This document shows positions 58,080 through 64,000 of a stretch of DNA of 64,000 bases, in pieces (within the stretch, counting starts at the first letter, position 1; each line of letters begins with the position of its first letter). A model generated the notes under the pieces. That model worked only from the letters and a program-made list of their open reading frames with translations, made no database searches and was not told the origin of the DNA. This DNA comes from Areca catechu (Eukaryota > Streptophyta > Magnoliopsida > Arecales > Arecaceae). The DNA lies in assembly GCA_021397845.1 (NCBI GenBank), contig CM038049.1:112436877-112500876 (forward strand). The letters are read 5' to 3'. Position numbers and translations under genes: made by a program.

Positions 58080-61000
58080 AGGTGGATGGCTAGCCACCTG
58101 GCGAAGGAGCAAAGGCAAGGACACTCCGGCCTAGGTGGATCCTGCTTGGATCGACACCTGGTGGAGTGGCAAAGGCCAGCTGGACCTCGACTGAGGTGGA
58201 CCTATCTGGGGGTGCCACCTGGCGAGGGAGCAGGGAGAGCCTGGCTCAGCTTCGGCGAGGTGGACCCATCAGGGGGCACCACCTGGTGAAGGAGTAAAGG
58301 CAGGACCACTCTAGCCGAGGTGGATCCCACCTGGATCGACACCTGGCGGAGTGGCAGAGGCCAGCTCGACCTCGACCGAGGTGGACCCATCTAGGGGTTC
58401 CACCTAGCGAGGGAGTAGGGAGAGCCAGGCTTAACTTCGATGAGGTAGACCCATCTGGGGGTGCCACCTGGCGAAAAAGCAGAGGTAGGGCCACTCCGGC
58501 TAAGGTGGATCCCACCAGGATCGACACCTGGCAGAGTGGCAGAGGCTAGCTCAACCTCGGCTGAGGTGGACCCATTTGGGGGTGCCACCTGGCGAGGGAG
58601 CAGGGAGAGCCCGACTCGACTTCGACGAGGTGGACCTATCTAGGGGTGCCACCTAGTGAAGGAGCTGAGGCAGGGCCACTCCGGCCTAGGTGGATCCTGC
58701 CTAGATCGAAACCTGGTGGAGTGGTAGAGGCCAGCTCGACCTCGACCAAGATGGAACAATCTGGGGGTGCCACTTGGCGAGGGAGCAGGAATAGCATGGC
58801 TCGACTTCGGCGAGGAGGACCCATCAGGGGGTGCCTCCTGGCGAAGGAGCAGAGGCAAGACTACTCCAGCCAAGGTGGATCCTGCTTGGATCGATACCTG
58901 GTGGAGTGGCAGAGGCCAGCTCGACCTCGACCGAGGTGGACACATCTGGGGGTGCCACCTGGTGAGGGACTAGGGAGAGCCCGGCTCAACTTTGATGAGG
59001 TGGATCCATCTGTGGGCACCACCTGGTGAAGGAGCAGAGGCAGGGCCACTCCAATCGAGGTGGATCCCACCTTGATCGACACCTGGCGGTGTGGAAGAGG
59101 CCAGCTCGACTTTAGCCAAGATGGATCCATCTGGGGGTGTCACCTGGCAAGGGAGCAGGGATAGCCCGGCTCGACTTCGATGAGATGGACCCATTTAGGG
59201 GTGCCGCCTGACGAAGGAGCAGTGGCAGGGCCACTCCAGCCGAGGTGGATCTCGCCTGGATCGACACCTGGCAGAGGTCAGCTCGAACTCAACCATGGTG
59301 GACCCATCCGAGGGTGCAACCTGGCGAGGGAGCACGGGGAGCCTGGCTCGACTTTGGCGAGGTGGACCCATCTGGGGGTGCCACCTGGCGAAGGGGCAGA
59401 GGCAGGGCCATTCTGGCCTAGGTGGATCCCTCCTGGATCGACACCTGGCAGAGTGGCGGAGGCTAGCTCGACCTCGATTGAGGTGGACCCATCTGGGGGT
59501 GCCACCTGGCGAGGGAGCAGTGAGAGCCTGGCTTGACTTCGATTAGGTGGACCCATTTGGGCGTGCCACCTAGCGAAAGAGCAATGGCTGGGCCACTCCA
59601 CCCTACGTGGATACCGCCTGGATCGACACCTAGCGAAGTGGTAGAGGCTAGCTAGACCTCGGTCGAGGTGGACCCATCTGAGGGTGCCACCTGGTGAGGG
59701 AGTAGGGAGAGCCCGGCTTGACTTTAGCGACGTGGACTTATCTAGAGGTTCCACATGGTGAAGGAGCAGAGGCAGGGCCACACTGGCTTAGGTGGATCCC
59801 GCCTGGATCGACACCTGCGGAGTGGCAGAGGCTAGCTCAACCTCGGTCGAGATGGACCCATCTAAGGGTACCACCTAGCGAGGGAGCAGGGAGAGCCTAG
59901 CTCAGCTTCGGCGAGGTGGACCCATCAGGGGTCGCCACCTGGCAATGGAGCAGAGGCAGGACCACTCCAACTGAGGTGGATCTCACTTGGATCGACACCT
60001 AGTGGACTGGTAGAGGCCAGCTCGACCTCGACTGAGGTGGACCCATCTGGGATTGCCACCTGGCGCAGGAGCAGGGAGAGCCCGGCTAGACTTCGACGAG
60101 GTGGACCCATCTGGGGGCACACCTGTCGAAGGAGCAGAGGCAGGGCCACTCGAACCGAGGTGGATCCCGCTTGGATCGACACCTGGCAGAGTGGCAGAGG
60201 CCAGCTTGACCTCGACTGAGGTGGACCCATCTGGGGGTGCCACCAGGCGAGGGAGCAGGGAGAGCCCAGCTCGATTTCTGATAGGTGGACTCATTTATGT
60301 GTTCCACCTGTCGAAGGAGCAGAGGCAGGGCCACTCTAGCCGAGGTTGATCCTGCCTGGATCGACACCTGGTGGAGTGGCAGAGGCTAGCTTGACCTTGG
60401 CTCAGGTGCACCCATCTTCGGGTGCCACCTGGCGAGAGAGCAGGAAGAGCCTCGCTCCACATAAACGATGTGGACCCATCTGGGGGTGCTACCTGGCGAA
60501 GGAGCAGAGGCAGGGCCACTCCTGCTATGGTGGATCCTGCCTGGATCGACACCTGGCAGAGTAGCAGAGGCCAGCTCGACCTCAACCGAGGTGGACCCAT
60601 CTGGGAGTGCCACCTGGCGAGGGAGCACGGAGAGCTTGGCTCGGCTTTGGTGTGGTGGATCCATCTGGGGGCTCCACCTGGTAAAGGAGCAAAGGCAGGG
60701 CCACTCCGGTCGAGGTGGATCCCACCTGGATAGACACCTGGTGGAGTGGTAGAGGCCAGCTTGACCTCGACTAAGGTGGACCCATCTAGGGGTGCCACCT
60801 GGCGAGGAATCTGGGAGAGCCTAGCTCGACTTCGGCGAGGTGGACCCATCTAAGGATGCCACCTGGCGAAGTAGCAAAGGTAGGGCCACTCTAGCCAAGG
60901 TGGATCTTGCCTGGATCGACACCTGGCAGAGTGGCAGAGGCCAGCTCGACCTTGACCGAGGTGGACCCATCTTGGGGCGCCCCTAGTGATGGAGCAAAGA

Positions 61001-61330
61001 TAGGGCCACTTCGACCGAGGTGGATCCCACCTGAATTGACACCTGGTGGAGTGACAGAGGCCAGCTCGACCTTAATCGAGGTGGACCCATCTGGGGGTGC
61101 CACCTGGCGAGGGAGTGAAGAGAGCCTGGCTCGACTTCGATGAGGTAGACCCATATGGGGCACCACTTGGTGAAGGTGCAGGGGCAGGACCACTCCAGCC
61201 GAGGTGGATCCCGCCCGGATCGACACTGGTAGAGTGGTAGAGGCCAGTTCGACCTCGACCGAGGTGGACCATTCTAGGCGTGCCACCTGGCGAGGGAGTA
61301 GGGAGAGCCTGGCTCGACTTCGCTTGATCC
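58080..61330 (-). repeat. 185-bp higher-order tandem array in the Tat-2 LTR
   Basis: About 18 copies of a 185-bp unit. The anchor GATCGACACC falls at 58149, 58334, 58519, 58704, 58889, 59074 and 59259, exactly 185 apart, then continues with small indels to 61218. Each unit consists of three 61-62 bp monomers that share GAGGTGGACCCATCTGGGGG and GCCACCTGGCGA but differ downstream: type A ends GGAGAGCCCGGCTCGACTTC, type B AGGCAGGGCCACTCCGG, and type C has GATCGACACC then AGGCCAGCTCGACCTCGACC. The monomer is that of the Tat-1 array (40256-41500) on the other strand. One unit near 60980 is shortened to about 120 bp. Confidence 0.93.
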
Positions 61331-61342
61331 TTCCTCGTCTTG

Positions 61343-62749
61343 ATGGCCCGTCATCGCCACTTCTCTTCTAACCTGGATGAGGTCGGTCCTTCCCAGCTGA
61401 GGACTCCATCCTCCTTCTCTTTAGTGGATGACCTTCCCATCAATGTCTGGCGACGGCTGCAGCTAGGCGGCATAACCTTCGGTGTCCCTACGGCTCCTAG
61501 GGCTCCTCCTATCATTTATGCTATCCATGTCTCTGCCCTTCCCCCTCCATTGGCGGAGACTTCTTCTAGTCCCTCTGGCTTCACTTCGACGATGACCAGA
61601 GATGACCTTTCCTGGATCCAGGATATGTATGGGGTCCCAGACTCCATTCAGCTTTCAATCCCAGGGCCGAGGGATCAGGTGACTTCCAGCTGCCCTAGTA
61701 GAATAGCCTTCTATGAAGACTTCGTTGCTGGAGATCTTCGCTTTCCCCTTCATCCATTCATTCTATCTTTCCTTAGCCATTTTCATCTCGTTCCGGCCTA
61801 GTTGGCTCCCAATGCCATTAGGGTCATCCTTGCCTTCATAGTTTTTTGTCATTTCCACAGGTTCGTCGCCCATTTTTCATTGTTCAGGGCCTTTTTCACC
61901 ATGAAGCGATACTCCACCGACGATGGCTAGTGGTACCTTTCGCCCCAGCCCAGGTGCCTCCGGTTCGACCTCCTACATCAATCAAGGGGTGGAAGAACTG
62001 GTTCTTTTTTGCTTCAGTCCGAGATGTCAACTGGGTCTGGAGTGAGATGGATCGGTCTCCGTACTGGAATTTCCAGGTCGAGTCGGTGGATCAGGAGGTC
62101 TGTTCCCAGCTGCTGGGTGATGTAGTCCCTTCTCTTGACATTCTACTCTTAGAGTAGAACTTGTTCGAGGTAGGGATCAGCCCAGTATGGATGATTGGTG
62201 GGCCTCTGCTCTTCTTTCTTCTCTTTCTTTTCTTTTCTCTTTTTTTTAGTTTTTTTACTAGACCATCCGACACTCTGGCCTCTCTTTTCTCTTGGGATGA
62301 AGTTCTTCGTCGAAAGCCTGATGGAAGGGGCCCAGAAGAGGAATGCCCCCGAAGGGGCCCAGGAGGCTCCCCTGAAGAGGGCCCGAACAGAGATGGGCCA
62401 GGGGACCAGGCCCACTCTAGATTGAACTGGGCCCAGGGTGATGGGTCTGGCTCCCAGGCCACCTCAGCGGCAGACACCCGCCATGGACATCGACGAGGCC
62501 GGGGAGGTGGGGCGATCAGCACCACCCCCTGCTAATACTGCACCATTCGCTATGTCGGTGGTGGTGACGGCCGCACTGAGGGTGGTGCCCTCGATCACAG
62601 CTCTGCCCAGTGAGGGGACTCCAACTCAGTCCGCTCCTGATCCTCAGTTGGCACCGCCCGCCCTCCATGGGGTCTCCTCCGTCATTCGTGACCAAGGCCT
62701 CGCGTTGAGGATAATGGAGTTTGGAGCACGGCCCCGGGACCGTCACTGA
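61343..62749 (+). pseudogene. Tat-2 antisense ORF (Transposase_28-like)
   Basis: Starts at ATG 61343 (MARHRHFSSNLDEVGPSQ). The conserved domain (RIAFYEDFVAGDLRFPLHPF, FLSHFHLVPA, APNAIRVILAFIVFCHFH, SIKGWKNWFFF, about 61690-62020) matches Tat-1 at 39330-38950 and resembles Transposase_28. TAG at 61799-61801 and frameshifts near 61900-62000 break it. A pyrimidine-rich intron-like stretch (about 62170-62294) is followed by a second part (MKFFVESLMEGAQKRNA, then AMDIDEAGEVGRSAPP) ending at 62749. Where the Tat-1 copy goes on, this one is interrupted by other sequence. The ORF lies on the strand opposite to the element's own LTR and pol, as in Tat-1. Confidence 0.7.
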
Positions 62750-62791
62750 GGGGCGGCTGAGACTACACAGATGCCCTGCTCAGGACCCTTC

Positions 62792-64000
62792 TGATGTGGC
62801 GATGGCAGACACGAAGAAACCTAGGGTTATTTGGAAATGGAAAAACCTAAAGCATACCAAGGATCGTGGGAGGGCTATGAAGCCTCCCGGGACTAGGATA
62901 GGACGACCCCGAAAATCCTAAAACAGCCAGACTCTTTTGATTTTCAGTTTTCTTGGCGGAGGTGGCGAAGGAAGGATGGGGATGGGAGACAGGGGACTTG
63001 AACTCATGGACCTTGGGGCTCATCCTAACGAAGAGACCTCTCATCTCTAAGGCATTACGCCATCCTCGATACTTGGTGGTGCTAGGATGAATCTCAAGGT
63101 CACGAGGGGAACAGGAAGGGACATGAAGATGGGAGAAAAGAATGGGATACCTGGGGCCTCACACCCCTCGACGTCCCGAAGGACGAAGGCATGTTGGGGC
63201 CTCACATCCCTCGACGTCCCGAAGGACAAAGGCAAGTTGGGGCATCACACCCCTCGACATCCCGAAGGACGAAGGCAAGTTGGGGCCTCACACCCCTCGA
63301 CGTCTCGAAGGACGAAGGAAAACGGGCCTCAGCCCAAAACCACACACAAGTGGAAAAAACACTCTAAAAATTCATTTTCATCAACTACTTTATTACAAGA
63401 GGAGTATGTGTATTTATAGATGCCCAAATCCCTTTTAAAATTCAAAAATAAAATCCCATGAAATCCTCCCTTGATTTTGAATTCAAATTCAAAATCAAAA
63501 TCCCAAAATCCCAAATTATATTTATTAAAAAATTACCAAATATATCCCATTTATTCGAAATTTGAAATCCCTCCCTGAAAGTCGTGCCGCTCCAAAAATC
63601 GTACAGCTTCCTTCCAACTGCTTTGAGAAGCATGCATAGGCTTTTTGGGATGCTTTGAGAGGCGTGCAGGTCCTTCTCGGCCAAGCAACAGGGAGGGAAA
63701 AAACCGAACTCTGGTCGGCCGGGGGGGGGGCGGCGGGCGGTGGCGGCGGGGCGGCGCGGACGGCGACGCAAGAGTGGGACGGCCGCACAATACGCACGAG
63801 CATCCGTTCATCTTCCCACGGGCGTGGGCGGCGACGGACCCCACCGGCGGCCGGGCGGGGGCCTGCGGGCGGCGGGGACGGCGATGGGCAGCAGGCCGGT
63901 GGCGGGCAGCAGGCCGGTGGCGGCGCAGGGCGGCACTGTGGTTTCGTCACGCGAGCGCACAGGACGGATGGACGCCTCCCGCATCCGTTCGTCTTCCCAC
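62792..64000 (-). mobile_element. Element E-like LTR element, partial
   Basis: From about 62930 the sequence resembles the element E LTR: GGGACTTGAACTCATGGACC, GAAGAGACCTCTCATCTCTAAGGC and GGATGAATCTCAAGG match 44370-44480 in order. A minus-strand TATA box (TATAAATACACA) is at about 63409-63420. After about 63715 the base composition changes abruptly to a GC-rich region (a run of ten G, then CGGCGGGCGG-type sequence), like the GC-rich core of element E but not the same sequence. The left end is uncertain (TGATGTGGCGATGG at 62792 is a candidate). The element leaves the window on the right. Confidence 0.5.
63153..63325. repeat. 43-bp tandem repeat in the E-like LTR
   Basis: Four copies of GGGGCCTCACACCCCTCGAC followed by GTCCCGAAGGACGAAGGCAAGTT, starting at 63153, 63196, 63239 and 63282, exactly 43 bp apart. 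Element E proper has a single equivalent (near 44550), so the repeat arose in this subfamily. Confidence 0.85.

Larger units (their letters stand above)
57315..62791 (-). mobile_element. Tat-2: Tat-type Ty3/gypsy element, partial
   Basis: On the minus strand, an LTR of the Tat-1 type begins at 57315 (GGCCTATAGCTGTGAG and about 100 bp of further similarity to 42316-42200 read backwards). It expands into a satellite array (58080-61330) and is followed by an antisense-ORF homologue on the plus strand (61343-62749). The outer LTR start (TGATGTGGCAAG) is not found between the array and the ORF, so this side has lost sequence. Pol is not in the window. A divergent relative of element E cuts in near 62792. 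Confidence 0.65.

Noticed and set aside
58202..61286. ORFs of 60-184 codons on both strands
   Set aside because: Products of the 185-bp array, with no domain and no start context.
58080..61330. Possible CRISPR-like array (regular repeats)
   Set aside because: The whole 185-bp unit is repeated with no unique spacers, it lies in a plant LTR, and there are no cas genes. It is a tandem satellite.
62516..62746. Minus-strand ORF opposite the Tat-2 antisense ORF
   Set aside because: A shadow of the better-supported plus-strand frame, which has a homologue in Tat-1.

Overview
The window is plant nuclear DNA made almost entirely of LTR retrotransposons, most of them nested inside one another. I found no host gene, rRNA, tRNA or bacterial feature. 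The evidence for a plant is the set of families: Ty1/copia elements with 1-2.4 kb LTRs, Ty3/gypsy chromoviruses with a C-terminal chromodomain, and Tat-type Ty3/gypsy elements with an antisense extra ORF. This density suggests gene-poor heterochromatin. I cannot name the species from sequence alone.

Left nest (1-29861). An old minus-strand copia remnant (copia-B, 1-2088) was cut by a complete plus-strand copia element (copia-A, 2094-20884, 5-bp target duplication GATTA). Copia-A was itself split in its reverse transcriptase by a complete minus-strand chromovirus (gypsy-1, 8715-17536, duplication AAAGA). Just right of copia-A lies a plus-strand chromovirus of the same protein family (gypsy-2, 20947-29856, duplication ATAAC). 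Every pol reading frame is broken by stops or frameshifts.

Middle (29862-43835). LTR-like AT-rich remnants are followed by a decayed Tat-type gypsy element (Tat-1, 31948-42316). It has a pol pseudogene, a 49-bp tandem repeat, an antisense ORF with a Transposase_28-like domain, and a 2.2-kb 3' LTR full of 61-62 bp tandem monomers. It abuts a minus-strand copia remnant (copia-C), which meets a plus-strand copia remnant (copia-D) head to head near 43835.

Right nest (43836-64000). Copia-D was interrupted by a short minus-strand element with no recognisable pol (element E, 44248-56165). One LTR of E holds a third chromovirus (gypsy-3, 46784-55671, duplication CATGG), the least damaged of the three. 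Copia-D is cut again at about 57314 by a minus-strand Tat element (Tat-2). The LTR of Tat-2 is an expanded 185-bp higher-order satellite (58080-61330) built from three 61-62 bp monomers, and its antisense ORF follows. The window ends in a divergent relative of element E with a very GC-rich core.

The most interesting observations are in untranslated RNA. The leader of copia-A and the leaders of all three chromoviruses, which belong to different superfamilies, share a bipartite module of about 135-140 nt with conserved block order and spacing. The copia-A leader also carries four hairpins with the same 19-nt loop but different, self-complementary stems.
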